Shown in pieces: positions 1-8,486 of a stretch of DNA of 64,000 nucleotides. The notes under the pieces were generated by a model that worked only from the letters and a program-made list of their open reading frames with translations, was not told where the DNA came from and did not search any database. The translations under genes and the position numbers were made by a program. This DNA is from Paractinoplanes bogorensis (GTDB taxonomy: Bacteria; Actinomycetota; Actinomycetes; Mycobacteriales; Micromonosporaceae): the NCBI RefSeq assembly GCF_018829635.1, contig NZ_JAHKKG010000005.1:1-64000 (forward strand), written 5' to 3'. Position 1 is the stretch's first letter. Each line of letters begins with the position of its first letter.

Positions 1-120
1 CACCACTGAAGGCAAGACCCGCCGCGAAGCCATCCGCTGCCTCAAACGCTACATAGCCCGAGAGCTCTACCAACTCATCACCCAGGCCATCACCACACCC
101 GCTTGACATCCATAGGGGCA
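1..120 (+). mobile_element. Right end of an IS110-family insertion sequence (truncated by window edge)
   Basis: The coding tail of an IS110-type transposase ends at 106. Directly after it comes the short AT-richer stretch TTGACATCCATAGGGGCATC (103-122 region), which looks like the non-coding right end often seen in actinobacterial IS110 elements. The left part of the element lies outside the window, so its exact boundary cannot be set here. IS110 elements usually lack clear terminal inverted repeats, and none is visible. Confidence 0.5.
2..106 (+). CDS. IS110-family transposase, C-terminal fragment
   Basis: Only the last 34 codons are present. They encode a basic tail containing TRREAIRCLKRYIARELYQ, a segment typical of the extreme C-terminus of IS110/IS116/IS902 transposases (DEDD-type recombinases). 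The frame runs open from the window edge to TGA at 104-106. Whether the full gene is intact cannot be judged. Confidence 0.75.
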   Translation, partial: TTEGKTRREAIRCLKRYIARELYQLITQAITTPA

Positions 121-203
121 TCACCGGGATGCGACCGCCCTGCGGCCGACGTCAGCCACCGCCTGGACCGCACCGCAGACCCGCGTGATCCGCCCGACGC
201 ACC

Positions 204-1031
204 CTAGGAGCTGACGTGCACGTAGTCGATCAGCATCTTGCTCTCGTCGGGCAGCCCGGCCGGGTTGCCCTGACCGAAGTTCCCGCCGATCGCCATGTTG
301 AGGATGATGAAGAACTCGTGCTCGAACACCCAGTCGACGTTGCCCTTGGCGCCGCGCAGCGAGTCGGGTGTGGCGCGGAAGAACTCGTTGCCGTCGACCG
401 TCCAGACGATCAGGTTGGGTGACCAGTCCACCGCGTACGTGTGGAAGTCCTGGTGCCACGGCGTGCCCGAGGTGATCAGGTTGCCGTAGGACTCGCCGCC
501 CGAGTAGCCGGGGCCGTGCAGCGTGCCGAACAGCTGGTTGGGCTCGCGGCCGACGACCTCCATGATGTCGATCTCGCCGTCGGTCGGCCAGTTGCTGCCG
601 CCGAGCATCCAGAAGGCGGGCCACAGGCCGGAACCGTCCGGCACCTTGATGCGCGCCTCGACCCGTCCGTACTTCTGGGTGAACTTGCCCGCGGTCTGGA
701 TGCGGCCCGACGTGAACTGGCAGGCGCCGTTCCAGCAGTCGTTGTGACCGCCGCTGCCCTTGCGGGCGGTGATGACCAGGTTGCCCTGACCGTCCATGGC
801 CACGTTCTCGGTGCCGGGGGTGTAGTACTGCAGCTCCTGGTTGCCCCAGCCGCTGCCGCCGGTGTCGTAGCTCCACTTCGACTCGTCGACGCCGCTGCCG
901 GCCGGACCGTTGAAGTCCTCGTTCCAGACGACCGCGGCCTCGGCGGTGTCGCTGCGGGAGCTGACCGCGAGGCCGGCGCCCAACGTCACCGTCAGGGCCG
1001 TGGCCGCGATGAGGAACCTTGACTTTCGCAT
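204..1031 (-). CDS. Secreted glycoside hydrolase family 16 (beta-1,3-glucanase / laminarinase type)
   Basis: A 275-residue secreted enzyme. Residues 1-33 form a signal peptide (Arg/Lys start, hydrophobic core, cleavage near AEA-AVVW). The rest is one GH16 jelly-roll domain. The diagnostic active-site motif DGEIDIMEVVG is present, with E153 as predicted nucleophile and E158 as acid/base. The segment GLWPAFWMLGG before it and the following Trp-rich strands are also typical. It probably cleaves beta-1,3- or mixed-linked glucans outside the cell. There is no carbohydrate-binding module. The ATG at 1031 has GGAGG six bases upstream. The same frame stays open far upstream into the neighbouring regulator gene, but nothing there looks like protein of this family, so the signal-peptide start is preferred. 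Confidence 0.92.
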   Translation of the reverse strand: MRKSRFLIAATALTVTLGAGLAVSSRSDTAEAAVVWNEDFNGPAGSGVDESKWSYDTGGSGWGNQELQYYTPGTENVAMDGQGNLVITARKGSGGHNDCWNGACQFTSGRIQTAGKFTQKYGRVEARIKVPDGSGLWPAFWMLGGSNWPTDGEIDIMEVVGREPNQLFGTLHGPGYSGGESYGNLITSGTPWHQDFHTYAVDWSPNLIVWTVDGNEFFRATPDSLRGAKGNVDWVFEHEFFIILNMAIGGNFGQGNPAGLPDESKMLIDYVHVSS

Positions 1032-1360
1032 GGGGAATCCTCCGGGGGAGAGGGACAAGCTAGAACAATTCCCAACATAGACCCCCGTCTTTCGGCCGGC
1101 GCAAGTCGCGACCTTGATCCTCACTTTGCGTGACGGCCGGGGAGGTCGCAACTTGGGAGCGGCTCCGGCAGGCGGCCTCCACCTTCGATCTGGGTAGGTC
1201 AAGCGCGTGGTCACGGGCCGAGAAGACGTCCGGAGGTTGCGGAGAGTAGCGAACGATGGGGTGCTTTCGTGCAAGCCCGGACGCACTCCGGTGCAACGGA
1301 GGGTGCAACGGAGGGTGCAACGGAGGGTGCAACGGAGGGTGCAACAGAGGGCGTAACTGA
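1032..1360. other. Intergenic region between GH16 and AraC genes (329 nt)
   Basis: No gene is seen. It holds the GH16 leader and ribosome site (about 1032-1045), a weak AT-rich patch near 1065-1080 that could hold the GH16 promoter, and a 12-bp tandem repeat (1290-1349) just downstream of the AraC stop codon. Confidence 0.6.
1290..1349. repeat. 12-bp tandem repeat, four exact copies plus one variant
   Basis: The unit GGTGCAACGGAG (other strand CTCCGTTGCACC) occurs four times exactly and once as GGTGCAACAGAG, in direct tandem. It starts 11 nt after the AraC stop codon, read on the minus strand. Similar 12-bp spacing of TGCA cores occurs at 55480-55515 and 59984-60013. Confidence 0.95.
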
Positions 1361-2326
1361 TCAGGTACGGAGGGTGTGGCTCGGCGACACGCCGAACTGC
1401 TCGCGGTAGAAGGTCGCGAAACCCGAGGCCGGCCCGAATCCCCACCGCGCCGCCACCGCCGCGACAGTGGCGCCGGTGGCGGGGTCGGCGACCTGCAGTT
1501 CGCGGTGGGCACCGTTGAGGCGGGCCCGGCGCAGGTAGGCCATCGGAGTGAGTTCGTAGTGGCGGCGGAACGCGGCCTGCACGGCGCGGCCGGTGATGCC
1601 GGCGGCGTCGGCGATGTCGGTCAGGCTGATCGGCCGGTGGGCGTTGGCGTCGATGTAGGCGACCGCGCGGCGCAGGGCGGCCGGAGCCACCCGGCCCGGG
1701 CCGGCCTGGTAGACGCCGGTCATGGTGGTGTTCGGGAAGATCGTCAGGGCGGCCGCGGCGATCATGTCGATCAGTCGTTCGAGGATCAGCGGACTGTCCA
1801 GGCCGGGCCCGGGCGTGGTGAACATCTGCCGCACGTAGCCGGCCAGGGTGAGCCATTGCCGGCCGGCCGCCGCGGACACCGGGGCCATCCCGTCGAACCG
1901 CAGGCTGGGGCCGACGGCGCCGAGGTGGGCCTCGGCCACTCGTTCGATGACGGCGGTCGGGACGCTGATCGTGATGATGTCGTAGGTGACATACATGGCG
2001 TCGTTCGCGGCGGTTGTGCTGACCCGGAAGACGTCTCCGCCCCGTAACGCGAGCCGCTCGTGACCGGCCGACCAGTTGATGCCACCGGAGAGCAGGGTGA
2101 CCGTGGTGAAGTCGCCGAACGGAGCCGCCACGCCGTGACACGCGAGGTCGCCCCAACTGAACCGGGTCGCGTGCAGGTCGCCGGACTGCACGCCGCGCAG
2201 GGAGAGGCGTACGGGTTGCCCGGTGCTCTGCAATTGGAACGGCTTTTCGGGGATGAACACGTCGTTGAGGATGTCCATGGCGATATCGGCGTCCGTCGCG
2301 GAGCGTTCGAATCGCTGTACCGACAT
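1361..2326 (-). CDS. AraC-family transcriptional regulator
   Basis: About 321 residues. The C-terminal 105 residues form the two helix-turn-helix AraC DNA-binding domain, with YIDANAHRPISLTDIADAAG, a second helix pair around RWGFGPASGFATFYREQFG, and the usual ending. The N-terminal part resembles the AraC-like ligand-binding region of regulators that follow the pattern FxLxxWGD..C. The ATG at 2326 has GGGAG seven bases upstream. A GTG directly before it is an alternative. It lies upstream of the GH16 gene on the same strand with a 329-nt gap, so it may or may not control that gene. The ligand is unknown. Confidence 0.9.
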   Translation of the reverse strand: MSVQRFERSATDADIAMDILNDVFIPEKPFQLQSTGQPVRLSLRGVQSGDLHATRFSWGDLACHGVAAPFGDFTTVTLLSGGINWSAGHERLALRGGDVFRVSTTAANDAMYVTYDIITISVPTAVIERVAEAHLGAVGPSLRFDGMAPVSAAAGRQWLTLAGYVRQMFTTPGPGLDSPLILERLIDMIAAAALTIFPNTTMTGVYQAGPGRVAPAALRRAVAYIDANAHRPISLTDIADAAGITGRAVQAAFRRHYELTPMAYLRRARLNGAHRELQVADPATGATVAAVAARWGFGPASGFATFYREQFGVSPSHTLRT

Positions 2327-2449
2327 CACGATGCTCCCTGCCGGGGCCGTCGAGAAGTACCCCGCCGAAGCGAAGCGTTACCCCGCGATTGCGAACATCC
2401 TACGTCCGCCGCGTTGACGGAGGGGTTCACGCGTGCGCGTGATGCGGCG

Positions 2450-2683
2450 ATGAGCGCGGTCCAGTCGAGCAGCGCGCTCCTCGACCACGCCCGTCGATCC
2501 CGCGAGCGGGCCGTCGAGTACTCCCGGTTCGCCGCCGAGGCCGCCCGCCGGTCCGCCGCCGCGGCTCACGCGTCGAAGCAGGCCCGCATCCGCTCCCTGG
2601 CCACGGCGCAACGTCTGGAACAGGTGCGCGACCAGGTCACGACACGCCTGCCCGGTCGAGCCGCCGCCGCGGGACACCGGTAG
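2450..2683 (+). CDS. Small Ala/Arg-rich helical protein of unknown function
   Basis: A 77-residue frame with very consistent G/C third positions and an Ala, Arg, Glu and Ser-rich composition (for example RRSRERAVEYSRFAAEAARR). It is predicted to be almost fully helical, possibly a coiled coil. No clear ribosome site precedes the ATG. An in-frame TTG at 2414 would add 12 residues. It overlaps the 3' end of the convergent DUF998 gene by 47 nt. No family is recognised. Confidence 0.5.
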   Translation: MSAVQSSSALLDHARRSRERAVEYSRFAAEAARRSAAAAHASKQARIRSLATAQRLEQVRDQVTTRLPGRAAAAGHR

Positions 2684-3305
2684 CACCGGAGGAGCCGTCC
2701 AGGACCCAGGTGCACAGGCCGGCCACCACGAGCACGAGCGCCAGCAGAATGCGTTCGATCATTCCCACGTACGGGAACGGCTCCGCCCCCAGAAGCACCG
2801 ACGGACCGTGCATGGCCCCGAACGCGATGCAGGCCGCCAGCGTGGTCAGGCCGGCCACCCGCAGCGGGACCGTGCGTGGGCTGGTCGCTTGTTCGGCCAG
2901 CAGCAACGCGAACAGCGGGGGCAGTGCGGCCATCAGTCCGGCCCCGACGCGATGCACCACGGCGAACATGTCGGGTGTGGTGCCGGGCAGATTGGTCGGG
3001 AAGAACGCCACCGCGACCAGAGCGGCCGACCACACCAGCACCAGCGTGATGAACAGCGCCGGACGGGGGAGGGTGCGCCAGGCACCGGCCGCGAGCCAGA
3101 GTCCGGCCGACGCCAGCGCGCACGCCGCCACCATCAGGAGCACCGCACCGGGCACGGTCTGGATCGCGTCGCTGAGCATCTCGTGGACCGGGTCGACGTC
3201 GCCGGCCACGAGCAGGCCGGTGCCGGCGGCGACCGCCACGCCCAGGCTGACCTGGGCGTGGCGGTACCAGCGGGACGTGCCCGTCCCGGCCATGGTGGCG
3301 GTCAT
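2637..3305 (-). CDS. DUF998-type integral membrane protein
   Basis: A 222-residue protein with about six hydrophobic helices. The FFPTNLPG segment, then a charged loop with a conserved-looking His (VVHRVGAGL), and the helix order fit the DUF998 family of actinobacterial membrane proteins, whose function is unknown. Its ATG overlaps the TGA of the upstream glycosyltransferase gene (ATGA at 3302-3305), so the two are translationally coupled. It is the last gene of a DedA, glycosyltransferase, DUF998 operon. A role in membrane or envelope lipid metabolism is only suggested by that context. Confidence 0.8.
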   Translation of the reverse strand: MTATMAGTGTSRWYRHAQVSLGVAVAAGTGLLVAGDVDPVHEMLSDAIQTVPGAVLLMVAACALASAGLWLAAGAWRTLPRPALFITLVLVWSAALVAVAFFPTNLPGTTPDMFAVVHRVGAGLMAALPPLFALLLAEQATSPRTVPLRVAGLTTLAACIAFGAMHGPSVLLGAEPFPYVGMIERILLALVLVVAGLCTWVLDGSSGATGVPRRRLDRAGVS

Positions 3306-4474
3306 ACGACGGCCGCCGCGCGAGCCGGGCGGATCGCGTAGAGCTGCTCGAACGCGGCCACCGTCCGCACCTCGTCGTGCTGCGACGCCACCTCCCGGGC
3401 CCGGCGGCCCAGGGCGCGCGTCAGAGACGGGTCCTCGAGCAGCTTGACCAGGCGGGCGGCCAGCAGCGAGCTGTCGCCGGGCGGGAACAGGTAGCCGGTC
3501 TCGTCGTCGAGCACCAGGTGGGGCAGGGCGGCGGCGTCGGCCCCGACGACCGGGCGGCCGCAGGCCATCGCCTCCAGCGTCACCAGGCTCTGCAGTTCGG
3601 CGGTGCCGGCGTTGACGAAGACCGTCGTGGCCGCGTACGCGGAAGGAAGGTCGGAGTCGGCCACGAAACCGGTGAAGACGACATCGGAGCCGACCCCGAG
3701 CGACACGGCCAGCGCCTTCAGCGTCCGGCGGCCGGCGCCCGCCCCGACCAGCAGCAACTGGGCGTCGACGCTGCGGCGGACCTCGGCGAACGCGCGGATG
3801 ACGACGTCGAGGTTCTTCTCGGCGTCGAGCCGTCCGACGTACGTGATGGTGGGCTTGTCCGGCACGCCGTAGCGCAGCCGGAACTCGGCCGCCGTGGGCA
3901 GCTCGCGGAAACGCGTCAGGTCGATGCCGTTGGACAGCGGCAGCACCGGCCCGGGCACGCCGGCGACCGTGGCCAGCGCCGCCGCGTACGGGGTCGGGGC
4001 CGTCACCACGTCGGCCCGGGCCAGCACCCGGGCCGCATCACGCCAGGCCCACCCGTGCACGGCCGACGAGCCGAACGGAAGGTAGTGCACCAGGTTCTCG
4101 GGCATGAAGTGGTTGGTGGCGACGACCATCACGCCCCGCTCGCGCGCCGCGCCGACCAGCGCCCGGCACAGCGGGAAGTGGCTCTGCACGTGGACGACGT
4201 CCGGCTTGACCTCGTCGAGGATGCGCCGGGCGACGGCGCGCAGCCCGACCGGCGGACTGAACCGGAAGCCGGGATGACCGGGGACCGGCAGCGAGCGGAC
4301 CCGGTGCTCGACGATGCCCTCCCGGGTCATCCCGGTGTGGCTGCGGCGGGTCGTCGAGGGCGCCGCGACGTGCACCTCGTGCCGGGCGGTCAGCGCCACG
4401 GCCAGGCGCTGGGCAAAGGCCGAGGCTCCGTTGACGTGGGGGGCGTAGGTGTCGGCACCGATGAGGATTCGCAT
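3302..4474 (-). CDS. Glycosyltransferase family 4
   Basis: A 390-residue GT-B fold enzyme. The N-terminal domain begins MRILIGADTYAPHVNGAS, the typical acceptor-side start of PimB/MgtA-like GT4 enzymes. The C-terminal domain has the strand ITYVGRLDAEKNLD, the VGAGAGRRTLKALA nucleotide-binding region and the ELQSLVTLEAMACGRPVV motif (E-x7-E). It likely transfers a sugar from a nucleotide donor to a lipid such as phosphatidylinositol or diacylglycerol, but the acceptor cannot be read from sequence. Its 5' end overlaps the upstream DedA-like gene by 85 nt, an unusually long same-strand overlap. Confidence 0.88.
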   Translation of the reverse strand: MRILIGADTYAPHVNGASAFAQRLAVALTARHEVHVAAPSTTRRSHTGMTREGIVEHRVRSLPVPGHPGFRFSPPVGLRAVARRILDEVKPDVVHVQSHFPLCRALVGAARERGVMVVATNHFMPENLVHYLPFGSSAVHGWAWRDAARVLARADVVTAPTPYAAALATVAGVPGPVLPLSNGIDLTRFRELPTAAEFRLRYGVPDKPTITYVGRLDAEKNLDVVIRAFAEVRRSVDAQLLLVGAGAGRRTLKALAVSLGVGSDVVFTGFVADSDLPSAYAATTVFVNAGTAELQSLVTLEAMACGRPVVGADAAALPHLVLDDETGYLFPPGDSSLLAARLVKLLEDPSLTRALGRRAREVASQHDEVRTVAAFEQLYAIRPARAAAVV

Positions 4475-5025
4475 GACTGTTGTGCCCTTCGGGTATGAAT
4501 GCGGCGGATGACGAGATGGACGAGCGCGACCGGCACGGCGACGGCCGCGGTGAGCAGGAAGATGCCGCCGGGCCGGTCGAGCAGGCCGGTGAGCCGGCTG
4601 CCGAGCAGCGCACCGAGACCGATCAGGACCGTTCCGCGTACGGCGGCAGTGGCCCCCACCCACGCGGCGAACCTCCGGTACGGGATCCGGTTCAGTCCCG
4701 CCCAGATGAAGGCGGGCAGCGCGACGACGTCGACGAGCTTCGCGGTGATGACCAGCCGGGGCAGCGGGATCGCGGCGAGCCGGTCGAGCTTCACCTTGCG
4801 CAGCAGCCGCGCCACCCAGGGCCGCCGGGCCGAGCGGCCGAGCAGGTAGAGCAGGCTGTCGCCGACCACCTCGGCCAGCACGACGATCAGCCAGATCGGC
4901 CAGAACACGGCCAGCCCGGCCCCGACCAGCGTGCCCGCGGTGATCGTCGCGGCCGGCCCCTCGAGCAGCACGAGGGGACCGAGCACCAGGTACGGGTGCT
5001 CGAGCACGGCCTGTGTCAGATCCAT
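4390..5025 (-). CDS. DedA / VTT-domain membrane protein
   Basis: A 211-residue membrane protein with the SNARE-associated (VTT/DedA) pattern: LLEGPAATITAG in the first re-entrant region, then EVVGDSLLYLLGR, RLVITAKLVDVVALPAF and later helices. DedA-family proteins are linked to undecaprenyl-phosphate or phospholipid translocation. The last 28 residues, after the final helix, are hydrophilic and are encoded by bases that also encode the start of the glycosyltransferase. This gives an 85-nt overlap and suggests the tail was gained by loss of an earlier stop. First gene of the operon. Confidence 0.8.
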   Translation of the reverse strand: MDLTQAVLEHPYLVLGPLVLLEGPAATITAGTLVGAGLAVFWPIWLIVVLAEVVGDSLLYLLGRSARRPWVARLLRKVKLDRLAAIPLPRLVITAKLVDVVALPAFIWAGLNRIPYRRFAAWVGATAAVRGTVLIGLGALLGSRLTGLLDRPGGIFLLTAAVAVPVALVHLVIRRIHTRRAQQSCESSSVPTPTPPTSTEPRPLPSAWPWR

Positions 5026-5146
5026 GCCGAGAAGAGTCGGGGGACGGTGGCACTCCGGGCGTCCGTCCGCGGAGCCGTTCGGCGTAGCTCCGTGGTAGGG
5101 GGTCGGATGGCTCGCCGGTGGGACGCCGGGAGCGTGATCGGGTCGG

Positions 5147-5152
5147 TAACGT
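5147..5152 (+). promoter_or_regulatory. Putative -10 box for a leaderless kinase transcript
   Basis: TAACGT (pattern TANNNT) lies seven bases before the GTG at 5160. No Shine-Dalgarno sequence precedes that GTG. The arrangement is the usual one for leaderless mRNAs in actinobacteria. No clear -35 box is seen. Confidence 0.4.
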
Positions 5153-5159
5153 CGCGGGT

Positions 5160-6356
5160 GTGGACGTGGTGAGCAGGGAACCGGTGCGCCGGCTGTGGGT
5201 GCTGGTGGTCGGCGCCGTGGCCGGGTTCCTGCTGGTCGTCACCTCGCTGCTGATGACCTCGATCTACGACATCCCGTTGCTGGTCTCGTACGCGGCGGCC
5301 ACCGCCCAGTGCGCGGCGCTGCCCCTGGCCCTGCGCGCGCCCTGGCCCGCCCTCGCCCTGCAACTGGCCGGGGTGGGTACGTTCGCCTGGGTGCAGCCGG
5401 ACGCCGCGGGTCTGTGGCCGCTGCCGCCGCCGGTGATGATCCTGCTGATCGCGCACATCGGGCTGATCGGGGCGACCCGGCCCTGGCGCGACGCGGTGCT
5501 CACCTGGTGGGCCAGCGCGCTGGTCTGCATCGTGCTGGTGCTGGCCGACCCGCGCGGCCGGGCTCTCGACGACGGCGACTTCTCGCTGGTGCTCTACGCC
5601 ACCTCGTCGGTGCTGGTGCTGTTCGGCATGATCGCCTGGAACCAGCGCGACGCCGCCCGCCGGCAGCTGGCCGAGGTGCGGCGCGACGTCGAGCTCGAGC
5701 AGGCCCAGCGGGCCCTGGTCGAGGAGCGCAACCGGATCGCCCGCGAGCTGCACGACGTGGTCGCGCACAGCATGTCGGTGATCCACATGCAGGCCACCTC
5801 GGCCGCGTACCGGCTGCCCGATCTCGATCCGGCGGTCCGCGACGAGTTCGGCCGGATCGCCGCCGGCACCCGCGGGGCGTTGCGCGAGATGCGGCAGTTG
5901 CTGGCGCTGCTGCGCGACGAGGACGCGGACAGCGAGCTGCGGCCGATGCCCGACCTCGAGCACCTGTCCGAGCTGGCCGACTCGGCCCGGCGCGGCGGCA
6001 TCCCGGTCGAGCTGACCGTGGACGGCGACCTGGAGCAGGCCGACCTGCCCGACACGGTGGGTCTGGCCGCCTATCGCATCGTCCAGGAGTCGCTGAGCAA
6101 CGTCGTCCGGCACGCCCCGGGGGCGCCGACCCGGGTCAGTGTGCGGCTCGGCGGGGGCGATCTGACCGTACGGGTGGAGAACGATCTGCCCACACAACTG
6201 CCGCGCCCGATCGAGGAGTCTCATGGCGGGCCCAGCCACGGACTGGTCGGGATGCGGGAGCGGGCCCGGCTCGCGGGCGGCTCGGTGCAGACCGGCGCCC
6301 GCCCCGACGGGGGCTATCTGGTGACGGCAACCTTTCCGATGGAGAGCGCGGAATGA
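5160..6356 (+). CDS. NarL-type sensor histidine kinase
   Basis: About 398 residues. Four to five N-terminal membrane helices are followed by a short coiled linker, a HisKA_3 dimerisation domain with RIARELHDVVAHSMSV (predicted phosphorylated His near residue 198), and a HATPase_c domain with the N-box region AYRIVQESLSNVVRHA and the G-box region HGLVGMRERARLAGG. The signal sensed is unknown. GTG 5160 is chosen because a -10-like box sits just before it. GTGs at 5118, 5166 and 5169 are alternatives. Its stop overlaps the start of the response regulator (ATGA), so the pair is translated together. Confidence 0.9.
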   Translation: MDVVSREPVRRLWVLVVGAVAGFLLVVTSLLMTSIYDIPLLVSYAAATAQCAALPLALRAPWPALALQLAGVGTFAWVQPDAAGLWPLPPPVMILLIAHIGLIGATRPWRDAVLTWWASALVCIVLVLADPRGRALDDGDFSLVLYATSSVLVLFGMIAWNQRDAARRQLAEVRRDVELEQAQRALVEERNRIARELHDVVAHSMSVIHMQATSAAYRLPDLDPAVRDEFGRIAAGTRGALREMRQLLALLRDEDADSELRPMPDLEHLSELADSARRGGIPVELTVDGDLEQADLPDTVGLAAYRIVQESLSNVVRHAPGAPTRVSVRLGGGDLTVRVENDLPTQLPRPIEESHGGPSHGLVGMRERARLAGGSVQTGARPDGGYLVTATFPMESAE

Positions 6357-7012
6357 TTCGCATCCTGGTGGTCGACGACCAGCCCATGATCCGGGCCGGC
6401 ATCCACGCGATCCTCGACTCGCAGCCCGATCTGACCGTGGTCGGCGAGGCCGAGAACGGGCGGGTGGCGGTGGAACGGACGCGTAGCCTGCGCCCCGACG
6501 TCGTGCTGATGGACGTCCGGATGCCCGAGCTGGACGGGCTGGCCGCGACGCGCGAGATCCTGGCCGCGGGCAGCACTCATACGCCCCGCGTCCTGATGCT
6601 CACCACATTCGACATCGACGACTACGTCTACGAGGCGTTGCGTGCGGGCGCGAGCGGCTTCCTGCTCAAGGACAGCGAACCCGAGGAACTCATGCGTGCC
6701 GTGCGGGTCGTCGCCGACAGCGAGGCGCTGCTGTCCCCGCGGATCACCCGCCGGCTGATCGAGAACTTCGTCGAGACGCAGCCGACCCCGCCGTCGACCG
6801 CGCTCAACGCGCTGACCGACCGGGAGCGCGAGGTGCTGCGGCACGTGGCCATGGGCATGTCGAACGCCGAGATCGCCAAGGAGCTGTTCATCGCCGAGCA
6901 GACGATCAAGACGCACGTGAGCCGGATCCTGCACAAGCTCTCGCTGCGTGACCGGGTGCACGCGGTGGTCTTCGGCTACGAGAACGGGCTGGTCAGTCCA
7001 GGCCGCCGGTGA
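6353..7012 (+). CDS. LuxR/NarL-family response regulator
   Basis: A 219-residue two-domain regulator. The receiver domain has the acidic pocket VVDDQ, the phospho-acceptor D54 in VLMDVRMPELDGL, and the conserved Thr (MLTTFD) and Lys (LLKDSEPEEL). The C-terminal LuxR helix-turn-helix has LTDREREVLRHVAMGMSNAEIA. It is the partner of the kinase immediately upstream (4-nt overlap). Its 3' end overlaps a convergent gene by 20 nt. Targets are unknown. Confidence 0.95.
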   Translation: MIRILVVDDQPMIRAGIHAILDSQPDLTVVGEAENGRVAVERTRSLRPDVVLMDVRMPELDGLAATREILAAGSTHTPRVLMLTTFDIDDYVYEALRAGASGFLLKDSEPEELMRAVRVVADSEALLSPRITRRLIENFVETQPTPPSTALNALTDREREVLRHVAMGMSNAEIAKELFIAEQTIKTHVSRILHKLSLRDRVHAVVFGYENGLVSPGRR

Positions 7013-7541
7013 CCGGCACGGCGATGCAGTGGGCGTCGGCCCGGTCGACCACCATGTCTTCGGGGGTCGGATAGCGCCGGTGCAGGGCGGCCAGCGCGTG
7101 CTCGTAGGCCAGCGGGCTGTAGGGCGTGTCGCGCATCCGGGTCACCGACGCCCGTACGGCCGCGGCGAACTCCTCCGGCCAGCGCACCCGGTGCAGCGCC
7201 TTGACGATGTTGGTGTCGCGGTCGACGAGAACGATCTGCACCAGGGCGTCGTCGTCGATGCTGGGCAGGCCCTCGTCCGGTTCGAACAGGTGCGGAGTGT
7301 AGGTCGCCTCCGACCATGACAGCACCGGCCCGAGCCGGTAGAGCAGGACGCCGGCATGCTCGCTGTCGACCCACGCGAACTGGGTCGGGGCCGCCGCGAC
7401 GGCCTTCACCTCGAGCTCGTGCGGATGGCTCAGGAAGAGCATCAGCTGCACGGGCTCGCCCGCGAACATCGTCAGCGCCGCGCCTTCGGGCCAGCTGACG
7501 TCCGGATCGAGCTGGCTGCCCACCTCGACGATCAAGTGCAC
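6993..7541 (-). CDS. Hypothetical protein (182 aa)
   Basis: A soluble, acidic protein without membrane segments or a family that I recognise. It has the mixed alpha/beta look of a small cytoplasmic domain protein, with HALHRVRWPEEFAAAVRAS in the second half. Codon use matches its neighbours. The GTG at 7541 has no ribosome site, but TAGTCT on the minus strand (7548-7553) sits six bases upstream and could be the -10 box of a leaderless transcript. Confidence 0.7.
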   Translation of the reverse strand: MHLIVEVGSQLDPDVSWPEGAALTMFAGEPVQLMLFLSHPHELEVKAVAAAPTQFAWVDSEHAGVLLYRLGPVLSWSEATYTPHLFEPDEGLPSIDDDALVQIVLVDRDTNIVKALHRVRWPEEFAAAVRASVTRMRDTPYSPLAYEHALAALHRRYPTPEDMVVDRADAHCIAVPVTGGLD

Positions 7542-7676
7542 CTGGTCAGACTATCGGCGAACCGGGCGCCGGGTGCGGGGTTGGCGTTCCCACCACTTCT
7601 TGAAGTTTTCCTTAGAAATGGTGCGTTGCCGGGCGCCGCGTCGCAGAGTCTCTTCGGCCCCCGCCACGAGAGATCG

Positions 7677-8486
7677 ATGAGGTTCCCCTTGCGTACGCGT
7701 CACCGCAGGCCCACCCGCACCCGCATGCTCGTCCTGGCCACCGTGGCCCTGGGCGTGCTGGGCGCCGGTGCCGCCGGAATCGCCTCGGCCCAGACCCGCG
7801 GCGATCACCGCCAGCAGCAGGCCCGCCCGGCCGCCGCCCACCTCGGCGACTCGCAGTACCGGCACCGTCCGCGGCCGACCCGCCCGACGAAAGCTCCCAC
7901 AGCCACGCCGACGACCGTCGCCCCCACGACGGCACCGCCGACCACGGCCCCCACGACGGTTCCGCCCACGGCCGTTCCCCCCACGACGACAGCCCCCACC
8001 GGAGAACCGACCGTCGCGCCCACGACGGCCGCCCCCACGACTCCTCCGACGACCCCACCGTCGGAGGAGTCAGTGATCACTCAGGCGCTCGCCCACATCA
8101 ACGCGGCCCGCACGGCGAACAACCTCACCCCGTACGTGCTGGACGCGAACCTGACCAAGGCGGCCGAAGCCCACACGGCCCTGATGGTCGGCGGGTGCGG
8201 CCTGTCCCATCAGTGCCCGGGTGAGCTCGGCCTGGGCGAGCGCTTCACCGCGGCCGGCGTGAAGTGGAATTCGGCCGGCGAGAACATCGGTCAGGGCAAC
8301 GCCCAGAACAACGACGCGTCGATCCTGACCGCGGCCAACGGGCTCACCGACCTGATGCTGGCCGAGGTGCCGCCGAACGACGGTCACCGCAAGAATCTGC
8401 TCAACGCCGGCTTCAAGCGGATCGGTCTGGCCGTGGCCCGCGGCAGCGACGGCAAGGTCTGGTTCACTCAGGACTTCGCGAACTGA
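7677..8486 (+). CDS. Secreted CAP/SCP-domain protein with a Pro/Thr linker
   Basis: A 269-residue exported protein. A long basic N-region and hydrophobic core (LVLATVALGVLGAGAAG) form a signal peptide or anchor. A Thr/Pro/Ala-rich linker of about 80 residues follows (repeats such as PTTAPTTVPPT). The last 125 residues are a CAP domain with QALAHINAARTANNL, the His of EAHTALM, the SAGENIGQG segment and the closing GHRKNLLNAGFKRIGLAVA, the usual CAP pattern. CAP proteins of this kind are found at bacterial cell surfaces; the biochemical role is not known. It is convergent with, and overlaps by 19 nt, the GGDEF-EAL gene. Confidence 0.9.
   Translation: MRFPLRTRHRRPTRTRMLVLATVALGVLGAGAAGIASAQTRGDHRQQQARPAAAHLGDSQYRHRPRPTRPTKAPTATPTTVAPTTAPPTTAPTTVPPTAVPPTTTAPTGEPTVAPTTAAPTTPPTTPPSEESVITQALAHINAARTANNLTPYVLDANLTKAAEAHTALMVGGCGLSHQCPGELGLGERFTAAGVKWNSAGENIGQGNAQNNDASILTAANGLTDLMLAEVPPNDGHRKNLLNAGFKRIGLAVARGSDGKVWFTQDFAN

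Noticed and set aside
1154..1167. TGGGAGCGGCTCCG upstream of the GH16 gene as a CebR box
   Set aside because: It matches only the left half of the CebR palindrome; the right half is shifted by one inserted base. Too weak to call.
204..2156. A single 650-codon open frame spanning both the AraC gene and the GH16 gene
   Set aside because: Only the part after 1031 encodes a recognisable protein. The upstream part is antisense-free high-GC read-through overlapping the real AraC gene in another frame.
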